This document shows, piece by piece, positions 28,837 through 37,573 of a stretch of 64,000 nucleotides of DNA. The translations under genes were made by a program, and so were the position numbers. The notes under the pieces were generated by a model, which worked only from the letters and a program-made list of their open reading frames with translations, was not told the DNA's origin and did no database searches. How positions within the stretch are numbered: position 1 is the first letter of the stretch; every line of letters starts with the position of its first letter. The stretch is from Sulfitobacter sp. F26204 (GTDB lineage: Bacteria; Pseudomonadota; Alphaproteobacteria; Rhodobacterales; Rhodobacteraceae): positions 744,001 through 808,000 of the forward strand of contig NZ_JAPMLQ010000002.1 of NCBI RefSeq assembly GCF_026410305.1. Direction: 5' to 3'.

Positions 28837-30452
28837 ACCATCATTTCCTTGGTCGCGGTCAGTCGTACCTCGGGGTAATCGCGGCCCACGCGGTCGATGT
28901 CCCATTGCAAACGGGTCAGATAGACGATGTCGCCATCATGGTCATGGGCTATATGCTGGGGATTGCTTTGTATAAATTTATCAACGGCTTGTTTGTCTCC
29001 AGTGACCCATCTCGCCGAGGTAAATTGCGACGCTTCAAAGCGCACCGGCAAACCGTACTCAAGCTCGATCCGGCTTGCCAGGACTTCAAACTGCAACTGT
29101 CCGACAACACCGACAACAAATCCGGATCCGATCGCCGGTTTGAAAACCTTCGCGGCACCTTCTTCGGCAAACTGCATCAGTGCCTTTTCCAAGTGTTTGG
29201 ATTTCAGCGGATCGCCCGCACGTACCCCTTGCAACAGTTCAGGCGCGAAAGAGGGGATGCCAGTGACGCGCAATGCCTCGCCTTCGGTCAATGTATCGCC
29301 GATGCGAAGTTGGCCGTGGTTCGGGATGCCGATGATGTCACCCGCCCAGGCTTCCTCGGCCAGTTCGCGGTCTGAGGCGAGGAACATCACCGGATTGGTG
29401 ATGGTCATTGATTTCTTGCTGCGCACATGGGTCATTTTCATGCCGCGCAGAAAGTGACCCGCAGCCAGACGGACAAAGGCAACACGATCGCGGTGTTTGG
29501 GGTCCATGTTGGCCTGAACCTTGAAAACAAAGCCAGAGACCTTTCTTTCTTCTGGCAGGATTTGTCGTGGTTCCGCCTTCTGGATTTGCGGTTCGGGACC
29601 GAATTTGGCGATGCCTTCCATCAACTCCTTGACGCCAAAGGAATTGATGGCGGATCCGAACCAGATCGGAGTGAGCGACCCTTCGGCCATGAGTTCCGCA
29701 TCCAGTGGCGGCATCAATTCACGGACCATTTCAAGGTCTTCACGGAGTTTTTCAAGCAGATTGGCAGGGACATGTTCGGCCAGTTTCGGATCATCCAGAC
29801 CATTGATTTCGACCGATTCCGCAACCTTGTTTCGATCCGCGCGATCCATCAGTTCAAGACGGTCGCGCAGTATGTCGTAGCAGCCGATAAAGTCACGTCC
29901 GACACCGATGGGCCAGCTTGCCGGGGTCACGTCAATGGCAAGATTTTGTTGGATTTCGTCAATAATTTCGAAAATATCCCGGCTCTCGCGGTCCATTTTA
30001 TTACAAAATGTCAAGATTGGGAGGTCGCGCATGCGGCAAACTTCAAACAGCTTCTGAGTCTGGGATTCAACGCCCTTGGCACCGTCGATCACCATGACGG
30101 CGGCATCAACGGCCGTCAGTGTACGATAGGTATCTTCGGAAAAATCGGAGTGACCGGGGGTGTCTACCAGATTGAAGCGGAAAGTGTCGGATCTTGTGGT
30201 GAAATCAAAAGACATCGCGGATGCGGAGACAGAGATGCCGCGATCCTTTTCCATCGCCATGAAGTCGGACCGGGTACGGCGGGCTTCGCCCTTGGCGCGG
30301 ACCTGTCCAGCCATCTGGATCGCACCGCCGAAGAGGAGGAATTTTTCGGTAAGCGTGGTCTTGCCTGCATCCGGGTGGCTGATGATGGCAAAGGTCCGGC
30401 GACGCGCGATTTCGGGTGGCAAAGGAGGGCGATTGGTATTTTGATCCAACAT
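28833..30452 (-). CDS. prfC: Peptide chain release factor 3
   Basis: A 539-residue translational GTPase that recycles RF1/RF2 from the ribosome after termination. GTPase motifs are visible: SHPDAGKTT (25-33), the switch region with RGISVSAS, DTPGHSDF and FCNKMDRE. The C-terminal domains are full-length with the RF3-specific VVGQLQFEV segment. Start ATG 30452. No terminator is seen between it and the coupled glycosyltransferase. The 261 nt upstream, to the pseudogene end at 30714, hold no gene I can support; a promoter probably lies there. Confidence 0.96.
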   Translation of the reverse strand: MLDQNTNRPPLPPEIARRRTFAIISHPDAGKTTLTEKFLLFGGAIQMAGQVRAKGEARRTRSDFMAMEKDRGISVSASAMSFDFTTRSDTFRFNLVDTPGHSDFSEDTYRTLTAVDAAVMVIDGAKGVESQTQKLFEVCRMRDLPILTFCNKMDRESRDIFEIIDEIQQNLAIDVTPASWPIGVGRDFIGCYDILRDRLELMDRADRNKVAESVEINGLDDPKLAEHVPANLLEKLREDLEMVRELMPPLDAELMAEGSLTPIWFGSAINSFGVKELMEGIAKFGPEPQIQKAEPRQILPEERKVSGFVFKVQANMDPKHRDRVAFVRLAAGHFLRGMKMTHVRSKKSMTITNPVMFLASDRELAEEAWAGDIIGIPNHGQLRIGDTLTEGEALRVTGIPSFAPELLQGVRAGDPLKSKHLEKALMQFAEEGAAKVFKPAIGSGFVVGVVGQLQFEVLASRIELEYGLPVRFEASQFTSARWVTGDKQAVDKFIQSNPQHIAHDHDGDIVYLTRLQWDIDRVGRDYPEVRLTATKEMMV

Positions 30453-30713
30453 CTTGCGGGGCGTTCCTCATGTGTGTTTTACCGATCTTTCGGCAATGGG
30501 TGAACGACGTGTAAAGTGTCAAACAGACGTCACCGCGCGTACACATACCGTACATACGCAGCGTGGCAAGGGTTTGGGGGACTTTGTGTTTTGCTGCTGG
30601 GCAGCTTGAAGCGCAGTTGCGAAACAGGCACCTAGCCTGGAGTGGCCTTCAAAGCGGGAATCCTTGGCGGGAAAACTGCGCAACAAGGCACCGCAAAAAC
30701 GAGTTGACCGGAG

Positions 30714-31561
30714 TCAATCGTCGGATGAAATGATCGGCTCTAGCGAACTGATCAACTTCAGCCGAAGCTTGATGTCGCCCTCCATACGATAGAGGACACC
30801 CATGTGATAGGCAGTGTCCTACGGCCAGAGCCCTTTCAAAATACTGGCAATAGACGCCAGATCAGGATGCAGCAGCAGAGCGGCACCGCGCATCCGGACG
30901 GCAATGTGATTTGCGGAAAGGTCGTCGAGGCCAATGCGCTTACCAAGTTGCGTGGCCAGCACGCGATTGCATCCCCTCGGGATCGTACACCCGATCAACC
31001 CGGCGCAGCGTGTTTTCCATCCTTCTTGCGTAGGCATAAATGGATGTCTTTGTGAGTGGGAGCACCTTGGGGTGAGACAGGTGGCGCATGGTCGTTACGT
31101 CGTCATTATCCGTATTCAACGGCATATTCGCAGCACCATATGCCATCTCAAACTGGACCGCATCCGCCAAGGCAGTCGCATAGGCCGGGTAATCTTCGAT
31201 GTCGTCTTGCGAGAGCAGGGCCGCAAGGGGATGTTGTGATGCAATCGCCTTGAGCCAGCTCTGGCCAAAATGCCCATCGTTTTTGCTGCATCAATCTGCA
31301 GCGTTCTTTGTTGTCGAGGCCGGTGACGGCGTGAAGGTAGGTCTGCGACCTGATGTGCCTGAGGCCCAAGGCGAGTTGCGCGGCGAGAGTGCCACTTCCG
31401 GCGAGGGCTGCGCATTGACGGAGTGTGCCGAGGTTGTCTTGGCCCTACAACCAAGCGCTCTTTGCATTTTGAAAGCGGCGATCCTGATTCCCGCTGACAT
31501 CTGCCATGGCTGCGAAAGACGTCAGGATCAGGGAAATCGCGCAGAGGAGATGGCCGATCAC
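30714..31561 (-). pseudogene. Degenerate gene for a secreted protein of about 280 residues
   Basis: Reading the minus strand from GTG 31561 gives a clear signal peptide (MIGHLLCAISLILTSFAAMA), then DVSGNQDRRFQNAKSAWL, then a TAG at codon 39. The same frame goes on through NLGTLRQCAALAGSGTLAA to WAFWPELA, shifts near 31251 to KAIASQHPLAALLSQDD and MENTLRRVDRVYDPEG, and shifts again near 30970 to CNRVLATQLGKRIGLDD. A second TAG lies at 30819-30821, and the frame closes at TGA 30714-30716 after RLKLISSLEPIISSDD. Two nonsense changes and two frameshifts are thus needed. The start still overlaps the upstream Hint gene's stop (GTGA). The helical Ala/Leu pattern suggests a Sel1-like or similar periplasmic protein; this is a guess. 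Confidence 0.8.
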
Positions 31562-32571
31562 CGCGTCGATGCCTTGCGCAACAACTCTGCCGCATCCGGG
31601 CGGTTCAAAAGTGCCTCGTTCACGTCCAGTCCCGCATGGGGCAGGTCGGAGTGGCCGGGGATGACCTCGCCCAGTGCCTCTGACAGCTCCAGCGGCAGGA
31701 CCGACTTTGTTCGGGTGTCGATCAGCATGGTTTCGGCAGCGATACCTTCGGCATAGATGATCTGGTGGCTGTCGAACAACAATTGGAAATAGTCGACAAA
31801 GCCGCCATCCATGACTGTCACGGTCATGCCGTTGACCAGATGGCGGGCTTTAACCAGTAGTTCGGCGCGCCCTACGCCGACTTCGTCACTGCGTTGATAG
31901 ATGAACAGGCGGTGATCGGGGCTGACGATCAGGTCATGGTCGTTGTTGAGCGTGCCTGCGTTGATCTTGATCGGGGCGAAGTCACCGACGGCACGGGCGG
32001 TCGATTGGCTGATCCAGCGGATGGTTTGAACGCCGTCATCCCGCGTCAGGATTCGGTCGCCGACCTTAAGGTGCTCGATCTTGCGTTGTTCGCCAGAGGA
32101 CATGGTAATATGGGTCCCACGGGTGAAGGAAACGCAGGCGACCTGTGCGAATTTCTTGTGTGCGTTTTCGGTGTCGATGCCAACAAGCCGATATTCCACA
32201 TGGCCTGCCAGGGTTGTCAGCGGCAGGATATAGATCTCGGTCACGCTGCCTTCGTTATCGATTTCGACAAGCAGCAGCACGTCGTGCATTCCGCCATCAT
32301 TGGACATGAAGCTGAGGGCGCTATCAAGGATCAAGGTCGCGCCGGGCGTGCCCAGCTGGGTATCTGTCGCGACACGAAACCGGCCGTTGTTGCCCGGCAG
32401 GATCGACAGGCGCTGTGCCTCGATCCTGTAGGGCAATTCATAAACGTCATCAAGAACCAGCTCGGAGGCAAAGGACAGGGCATCGCCCATGTTGGCACCA
32501 TCCGAGGCGACAAATTCCTGGGCGCGGTAGACAGGCAAGTTTTGCGCGGGGGCGGGTCTGGAGCGGGCCAT
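31558..32571 (-). CDS. Hint-domain protein (first copy)
   Basis: A 337-residue protein with an N-terminal beta-rich domain (to about 140) and a Hint (hedgehog/intein-like) domain from about 145: SFTRGTHI, EHLKVGDRILTRDDG, then IVSPDHRLFI, with the conserved His of the SPDHR block. The position matching the usual Hint Cys1 appears to be Ser148; a Cys lies two residues earlier (Cys146). Hint domains self-cleave or splice in known cases, but many Rhodobacteraceae members have no shown activity. AAGGATC precedes ATG 32571. The gene is followed by a coupled, broken secreted-protein gene and diverges from an SDR gene across 135 nt. Confidence 0.8.
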   Translation of the reverse strand: MARSRPAPAQNLPVYRAQEFVASDGANMGDALSFASELVLDDVYELPYRIEAQRLSILPGNNGRFRVATDTQLGTPGATLILDSALSFMSNDGGMHDVLLLVEIDNEGSVTEIYILPLTTLAGHVEYRLVGIDTENAHKKFAQVACVSFTRGTHITMSSGEQRKIEHLKVGDRILTRDDGVQTIRWISQSTARAVGDFAPIKINAGTLNNDHDLIVSPDHRLFIYQRSDEVGVGRAELLVKARHLVNGMTVTVMDGGFVDYFQLLFDSHQIIYAEGIAAETMLIDTRTKSVLPLELSEALGEVIPGHSDLPHAGLDVNEALLNRPDAAELLRKASTR

Positions 32572-32706
32572 TTTGATCCTTGAGATAAAGGGTTTGGCAA
32601 GGCAGTAGAGTAGGATTGTGACACCGTTGGGTCAAGCTCAGGGTGTTTTGCTGGCAGTTGCTGTTGATCGTGGTAGGTCTGAGATAACCAAGGGAGGAAT
32701 CGTAAT

Positions 32707-33486
32707 ATGGATTTGGGGATCAAGGGTAAAAAGGCGCTGGTTTGTGCATCGTCAAAGGGACTTGGGCTTGGCTGTGCAGAGGCATTGGCCCAGGCGGGTG
32801 TTGATCTGGTGATGAATGCACGCGGGGCCGAGGCGTTGCAGGCCTCGGCAGAGCGGCTGCGACAGGAATACGGTGTTGCGATCACGACAGTGGCGGCGGA
32901 TGTGGCCACGCCAGAGGGGCAGGCCCTGGTGATTGCGGCGGCTGAGGGCGTGGACATTCTGGTGAACAACGCAGGCGGGCCGCCTCCGGGAATGTGGTCC
33001 GATTGGGATCGTGAGGATTTTATCAAAGCGTTGGATGCCAATATGTTAGCGCCAATCGCTTTGATCAAGGCGCTGGTGCCTGCGATGATGGATCGCGGCT
33101 GGGGGCGTGTGGTGAACATCACCTCGCAGTCAGTGCGCGCGCCGATTGGCGTGCTGGGCCTTAGTAATTCTGCACGAACCGGATTGACGGGATATGTGGC
33201 AGGGACCTCGCGACAGGTGGCGGGCAAGGGAGTGACGATCAACAACCTGTTGCCGGGGATTCATGCCACGGACCGGGCGGATGCGCTGGATGGCGGTGTC
33301 GTCAAGGCGCAGGGCGTCACGCTGGAAGAGGCGCGTGCACAGCGGGCCGCAACAATCCCTGCGGGACGCTATGGTACGCGGGATGAATTTGGCGCGGCTT
33401 GCGCGTTCCTGTGTTCGACCCATGCCGGGTTCATCGTGGGACAAAACCTGTTGCTGGATGGTGGTGCCACCAATATCACGATGTAA
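32707..33486 (+). CDS. Atypical short-chain dehydrogenase/reductase
   Basis: A 259-residue Rossmann-fold protein. The cofactor loop reads ASSKGLGLG (14-22), followed by NNAGG at 87-91. The catalytic Ser140 is present (NITSQS), but the positions of the usual Tyr and Lys (Ser + 13 and + 17) are Ser153 and Arg157 in GLSNSART. A subset of FabG-like SDRs shares this loss, so it is probably a subfamily trait rather than damage, and classical hydride-transfer chemistry is doubtful. GGGAGGA precedes ATG 32707. The stop overlaps the next gene (TAATG). Confidence 0.85.
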   Translation: MDLGIKGKKALVCASSKGLGLGCAEALAQAGVDLVMNARGAEALQASAERLRQEYGVAITTVAADVATPEGQALVIAAAEGVDILVNNAGGPPPGMWSDWDREDFIKALDANMLAPIALIKALVPAMMDRGWGRVVNITSQSVRAPIGVLGLSNSARTGLTGYVAGTSRQVAGKGVTINNLLPGIHATDRADALDGGVVKAQGVTLEEARAQRAATIPAGRYGTRDEFGAACAFLCSTHAGFIVGQNLLLDGGATNITM

Positions 33487-34619
33487 TGACTATGGTATCG
33501 GAAGAAAAATTTTCGCTTAAGGATCATCTGTTTAATGCCGAAACCCTGGCACAACTGGCGGATGAATTTGCCGCTGGCCTGCCCGGATTTGACGGCGACA
33601 GGTTTCAGGTCGAGGCCTTGTCCGGCTTTGGCACACGCGAGTTGCTGGCGCGTTTGGAATGGATGGCGGACTGTCTGGAAGGGCAGTTGGCCGCCGATTT
33701 CCCAACCATGGCGGCGCAACTGGAGGCGGCAATGCCTGCGCCACTTGATCCTGCCTTGAGCGACGATGACTTTGGTCATTTCATCCATGCTTTGCCAGGG
33801 ATTTTGGCGGTGCGTCACGGGTTGGAAGACCACCGCGAGCGGGCGTTGGATCTGCTCTATCAGGCGACGCAACGGTTCTCGATGGAGTATTACATTCGTC
33901 CATTTCTGAACCGCTGGCCCGAGGAGACACTGGCGCGGTTGTCGGTCTGGGCGACGGACGGCAATTATCATGTGCGCAGGTTGGTCAGCGAGGGCACACG
34001 ACCCAGACTGCCCTGGGCCAAGGCCGTGCGCCTGACCAGTGATCAGACCTTGCCGCTGTTGGATCTTCTGTACAGTGATGGCACACGCTATGTCACGCGC
34101 TCTGTTGCGAACCATCTGAACGACATTGCCAAGAAACAGCCGGATCTGGTGTGCGCACGTCTGGCCGACTGGGCTGAAACCGGCCGGCAGACCGGCAAGG
34201 AGATGGCGTGGATGACACGTCATGGCCTGCGTACCTTGGTCAAACAAGGGCATGGCGGGGCGTTGACGATGTTGGGCTATCGTCCTGACGTGGCTGTTGA
34301 TGCGACCTTGGATTTGGGGGCGGCCAGTTATGCGATGGGGGAAAAGCTTGCAGTCTCATGTGTGTTGCAATGCGCCCAAGACCTGCCGGTGCTGGCGGAT
34401 TACCGCATGATCTTTGCCCGACCCGGCGGCAAGAAGGCTGAAAAGGTGTTCAAGCTGAAGGTAGGACAGATCAAGGCGGGAGTGCCGTTAAAACTGGCGA
34501 AAAACCATCCTCTCAAAGGAGATGCGAGCACTTTCAAACTCTATCCCGGTGCGCATGAAGTGGTTTTGCAGGTCAACGGGCGCGATGTTGCGCGGGCGGA
34601 GTTTGAACTGACCGCGTGA
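33486..34619 (+). CDS. HEAT-repeat protein, DNA alkylation repair-like
   Basis: A 377-residue helical protein coupled to the SDR gene by TAATG (ATG 33492 is an alternative start). The middle part has HEAT-like helix pairs with the alkylation-repair glycosylase pattern: WATDGNYHVRRLVSEGTRPRLPWA, then DPLL-type helix LPLLDLLYSDGTRYVTRSVANHLNDIAKKQPD and MTRHGLRTLVKQG. This fits AlkC/AlkD-like proteins, which remove alkylated bases. The last 100 residues are a beta-rich region (KLYPGAHEVVLQVNGRDV) that could be a small immunoglobulin-like domain. Activity is inferred from family only. Confidence 0.78.
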   Translation: MTMVSEEKFSLKDHLFNAETLAQLADEFAAGLPGFDGDRFQVEALSGFGTRELLARLEWMADCLEGQLAADFPTMAAQLEAAMPAPLDPALSDDDFGHFIHALPGILAVRHGLEDHRERALDLLYQATQRFSMEYYIRPFLNRWPEETLARLSVWATDGNYHVRRLVSEGTRPRLPWAKAVRLTSDQTLPLLDLLYSDGTRYVTRSVANHLNDIAKKQPDLVCARLADWAETGRQTGKEMAWMTRHGLRTLVKQGHGGALTMLGYRPDVAVDATLDLGAASYAMGEKLAVSCVLQCAQDLPVLADYRMIFARPGGKKAEKVFKLKVGQIKAGVPLKLAKNHPLKGDASTFKLYPGAHEVVLQVNGRDVARAEFELTA

Positions 34620-34678
34620 TGTCTTGCAGGGGTGGATAGGGGCTGATAGCTCCGTTCAGAGCAATTTTTCGGGTATAT

Positions 34679-35791
34679 ATGCAAACCATTGAGACAGCGC
34701 CTGTGCCACGGCTTGAGATCAAAAACCTGCGCCGCAGTTTTGCGGGGCGGGTTGTGGTTGACGATGTGTCTTTGAAAATCATGCCCGGGCAGGTCACTTG
34801 CTTGTTGGGGCCTTCGGGCTGCGGGAAGTCCACAACCCTGCGGATGATCGCCGGTGTCGAAATGCAGGACAGCGGCTCGATCCATGTCGATGGCAAGCTG
34901 GTCTGCGACACAGTGTTCCGTATACCACCCGAACAGCGCGAGATTGGCCTGATGTTTCAGGATTTTGCGTTGTTTCCACATTTGTCCGTGGCCGACAATG
35001 TGGGCTTCGGGTTGCGCGGATCAAAGGCGGACAAGCGAGCGCGGATTGAAGAACTTTTGGCGCGGGTTGACTTGTTGCGTTTTATCGATGGGTATCCGCA
35101 TCAATTGTCGGGAGGGGAACAGCAACGCGTGGCGCTCGCGCGTGCGCTGGCCCCCAAGCCCCGCATCATGTTGATGGACGAACCTTTTTCAGGGCTGGAC
35201 AACCGGTTGCGGGACGGGATCAGGGATGAAACCCTGAGCATCCTGAAAGAAGAGGACACGGCGGTCCTGCTGGTCACCCATGAACCGGATGAGGCGATGC
35301 GGATGGCTGATGAAATCGCGCTGATGCGCGATGGCAGGATCGTGCAACAGGGGGCACCTTACAATGTTTATACCCGCCCGCTCGATCGGGCGGCGGTGGC
35401 CTTTTTCTCGGATGCGAATGTGGTTGAGGCCACGGTGGAAGGCGCGCTTGCGCAGACCGCCTTTGGCAGGTTTCTGGCCCCCGGTGTGGCGGACGGGACA
35501 GATGTGCAGATCGTGTTTCGCCCGCAGCATGTGCGAATTGATTTTGACCGCGCAGGCAAGGGACCGAATCCGACTGCCAAAGATGGCACACCGGCACGCG
35601 CCGCGGTATCGCGGGCGCGCTTCATGGGGTCCGAAAGCCTGATTGAATTTGTGATGGACTATGACGGGTCCGTGGTGCGCGCGACGGTGCCGAATGTGTT
35701 TTTGCCGCAGGTAGGGGCCGTGATGTGGCTGACCATCCCGCGGGATAGGTGTTTTGTGTTTCCGGTCGAGAAGAGGGCGGGCAATGACTGA
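34679..35791 (+). CDS. ABC transporter ATP-binding protein (FbpC/PotA type)
   Basis: A 370-residue ATPase for an importer. Walker A GPSGCGKST (44-52), Q-loop FQDFALFPHLS, signature LSGGEQQRV, Walker B IMLMDEPFSGLD and the switch His in LLVTHEPDEA are all intact. About 120 C-terminal residues form an OB/TOBE-like regulatory domain (VFRPQHVRID, FMGSESLIEF). The closest pattern is ferric-iron or polyamine ATPases. No permease or binding-protein gene lies near it, so it must pair with subunits encoded elsewhere or have another role. It overlaps the next gene by 8 nt. Confidence 0.87.
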   Translation: MQTIETAPVPRLEIKNLRRSFAGRVVVDDVSLKIMPGQVTCLLGPSGCGKSTTLRMIAGVEMQDSGSIHVDGKLVCDTVFRIPPEQREIGLMFQDFALFPHLSVADNVGFGLRGSKADKRARIEELLARVDLLRFIDGYPHQLSGGEQQRVALARALAPKPRIMLMDEPFSGLDNRLRDGIRDETLSILKEEDTAVLLVTHEPDEAMRMADEIALMRDGRIVQQGAPYNVYTRPLDRAAVAFFSDANVVEATVEGALAQTAFGRFLAPGVADGTDVQIVFRPQHVRIDFDRAGKGPNPTAKDGTPARAAVSRARFMGSESLIEFVMDYDGSVVRATVPNVFLPQVGAVMWLTIPRDRCFVFPVEKRAGND

Positions 35792-36146
35792 GACTTTACT
35801 GGTGGAATTTGGCATGGGATCGTCCTTGCGGCGCGGGGATTACACCCAGGCGGCGGAACGTGCGGTGCGCGATGCCCTGTGGCATAACTCGATCAATCTG
35901 GCAGAGCTTTTCGGTTTTGACAAAGCGGACATGCAGATCAGGCTGGAGGTTGGAGTGCAAGAGCCCGAGGCGGTGGATGTCGAGGTTCTGAAAGCGGTTT
36001 TTCCTTATGGTAAGGTGACGGTTAAAGTGTCCAGGGGTGGACTGGATGTGCCGCGCCCTGTGGGCCAGGAAGGGACGGGCCAACCGACGGTGATGGCCAC
36101 TGTCGCATTATGCGTGGGCTTTGAGATGGAGCGGTCGGATGGATGA
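35784..36146 (+). CDS. Lin0512 family protein, first copy
   Basis: A 120-residue protein starting inside the end of the ABC ATPase gene (8-nt overlap). It shows the Lin0512 pattern: LLVEFGMGSSLRRGDYTQAAERAVRDAL at the start, then a second repeat-like half with VGVQEPEAVDVEVLKAVFPYG. The glycine-rich loop GMGSSLRRGD is altered compared with the second copy (GMGNDLHGMD). The two copies may form a heterodimer. The family has no firmly known activity that I can cite. Tight coupling to an ABC ATPase hints at a small-molecule pathway. Confidence 0.75.
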   Translation: MTETLLVEFGMGSSLRRGDYTQAAERAVRDALWHNSINLAELFGFDKADMQIRLEVGVQEPEAVDVEVLKAVFPYGKVTVKVSRGGLDVPRPVGQEGTGQPTVMATVALCVGFEMERSDG

Positions 36147-36507
36147 ACGCCGCAAAATGCATCGCGTGATCATCGAAATGGGCATGGGCAATGACCTACA
36201 TGGGATGGATTACACCAAGGCCGCAGGACGCGCGATTGAGGATGCCTTGCGCCATTCGTCGCTGCCGTTGTTCGCAGTGACAGGTGTCAGCCCCGAAGAA
36301 ATGCGCGTTCAAGTGACGATCGGAGTACAGGAACCCGACAAGCTGGATCTGGAAGAACTGGCGGCCCGGTTGCCACGTGGTAAGGCCGAAGTGCGGGCTG
36401 TTCACGGTGGATTAAACGTGTCGGCGGGCGATGAAACGATCGTGATTGCCCAGGCCTCGGTCGAGGCGTTTTTGCCGTTGCAAGGCGGCTGGAAACTGAC
36501 TTCCTAG
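36139..36507 (+). CDS. Lin0512 family protein, second copy
   Basis: A 122-residue paralogue of the preceding gene, overlapping it by 8 nt. VIIEMGMGNDLHGMDYTKAAGRAIEDALRHSSLPL matches the family consensus well, followed by VQVTIGVQEPDKLDLEELAARLPRG and a Gly-rich NVSAGDETI stretch. The stop TAG forms the shared tetranucleotide CTAG with the stop of the convergent WYL regulator, leaving no space between them. It is probably a cytoplasmic partner of the first copy. Confidence 0.78.
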   Translation: MDERRKMHRVIIEMGMGNDLHGMDYTKAAGRAIEDALRHSSLPLFAVTGVSPEEMRVQVTIGVQEPDKLDLEELAARLPRGKAEVRAVHGGLNVSAGDETIVIAQASVEAFLPLQGGWKLTS

Positions 36508-37169
36508 GGGGCGTAATCGGCCAGAGTCTTGCCGGGTTCATCGACAAACAGATCGGCCAGGGCTTCGGTGCTTTCAATCAGGTCAAGACGGAAAACGCGG
36601 AAATCATTTTGGCCTTCGCACCAGGCAGTGAGCGTCCAGACGCGCCCCCAATATTCCATATGCAGAGGGCGGATCGTGTCGCTGGTGACGGTACCATCGG
36701 CAAAGGTATAGGTCAGACGGATCTTCTGGCGGGCTTTGATGGCAGAGCGTAGCAGCGGCATATGTGTAAGATTGCGCGTTGGGCTGGCAAAGGGCGTCAC
36801 CGCGGTGTTCCAGGCCTCGGCTTTGGCAATGGTTTGGGCAGGCAACACAGCGTCGACTTTGTCGGCCAGCGTTTTCGCGGCGGTTTTCAGTGTCTCATCC
36901 GCGGCCTGAGCAACAATCGCGAGGCCAAGGTTGAGTGCTTCGAATTCGGGTTCGGTCAGGGAGAGTGGCGGTAGGTTGATTTCAGGCGTGATACGATACC
37001 CTGCGCCACGTGTGCCCCGGATCGGGACACCGGAGGCAACCAGATGCTCCATATCGCGATAGATTGTGCGCGTTGTCACGCCGAGCGCGTCGGCAATGTC
37101 TTCTGCGCGGTGCAAATCGCCGTCACGCATAAGTTGGATCAATTCGAAAAGGCGGTCTTTGCGGGCCAT
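36504..37169 (-). CDS. YafY/WYL-type transcriptional regulator
   Basis: A 221-residue regulator: an N-terminal winged helix-turn-helix (LFELIQLMRDGDLHRAEDIADALGVTTRTIYRD), then a WYL domain with IRLTYTFADG, the YWGRVWTLTAWCEGQNDFRVFRLD core (WxLTAWCE in place of WYL) and a short C-terminal end. WYL proteins bind small ligands or nucleic acid and often control stress genes. It is convergent with the Lin0512 pair and divergent from tatA across 179 nt, so it could control either. Confidence 0.87.
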   Translation of the reverse strand: MARKDRLFELIQLMRDGDLHRAEDIADALGVTTRTIYRDMEHLVASGVPIRGTRGAGYRITPEINLPPLSLTEPEFEALNLGLAIVAQAADETLKTAAKTLADKVDAVLPAQTIAKAEAWNTAVTPFASPTRNLTHMPLLRSAIKARQKIRLTYTFADGTVTSDTIRPLHMEYWGRVWTLTAWCEGQNDFRVFRLDLIESTEALADLFVDEPGKTLADYAP

Positions 37170-37348
37170 CCTACTGACGTAAACCTGTCAGTTGTGTCGG
37201 GCAAGCCCAGATTTTCAAGGAGCTTTGATCAGGTTTTCATCGGTGAAGTGATTTGACACATTGCCTTGGCTGGTGGCCGCCTTAGAACGGGACTGAACGG
37301 AAAGAAAAGCTGTGATACGGATGTATGCGCTGAAAAAGGAGTAGTGAG

Positions 37349-37570
37349 ATGTTGAATAATATTGGTTTGCCGGGAATCCTGCTGATCGCGGTTGTTGTCC
37401 TGGTTCTGTTTGGACGGGGCAAGATTTCCGGTCTGATGGGCGAAGTCGGCAAGGGGATTACCAGCTTCAAGCGCGGCATTTCCGAAGGCGAAAAAGAGCT
37501 GGAGAATGACGCCGAAGTGGTTGACAGCGAAATCGTAGATTCCAGCGACACGACCAAAGATAAGGTTTAA
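37349..37570 (+). CDS. tatA: Sec-independent translocase subunit TatA
   Basis: A 73-residue protein forming the translocation pore for folded proteins. One N-terminal helix ([18 protein letters not shown]), the hinge [17 protein letters not shown], an amphipathic helix with FKRGISEGE, and an acidic tail. AAAGGAG stands 6 nt before the ATG. It is the first gene of tatABC, with no space for an internal promoter. Confidence 0.95.
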   Translation: MLNNIGLPGILLIAVVVLVLFGRGKISGLMGEVGKGITSFKRGISEGEKELENDAEVVDSEIVDSSDTTKDKV

Positions 37571-37573
37571 GCG

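Noticed and set aside
30793..30820. Inverted repeat AGGACAC/GTGTCCT as a terminator
   Set aside because: It lies within the 3' part of the secreted-protein pseudogene, has a 14-nt loop and no T run.
30940..31170. A stand-alone minus-strand gene of 76 codons
   Set aside because: It is the middle piece of the frameshifted secreted-protein pseudogene, not an independent gene.
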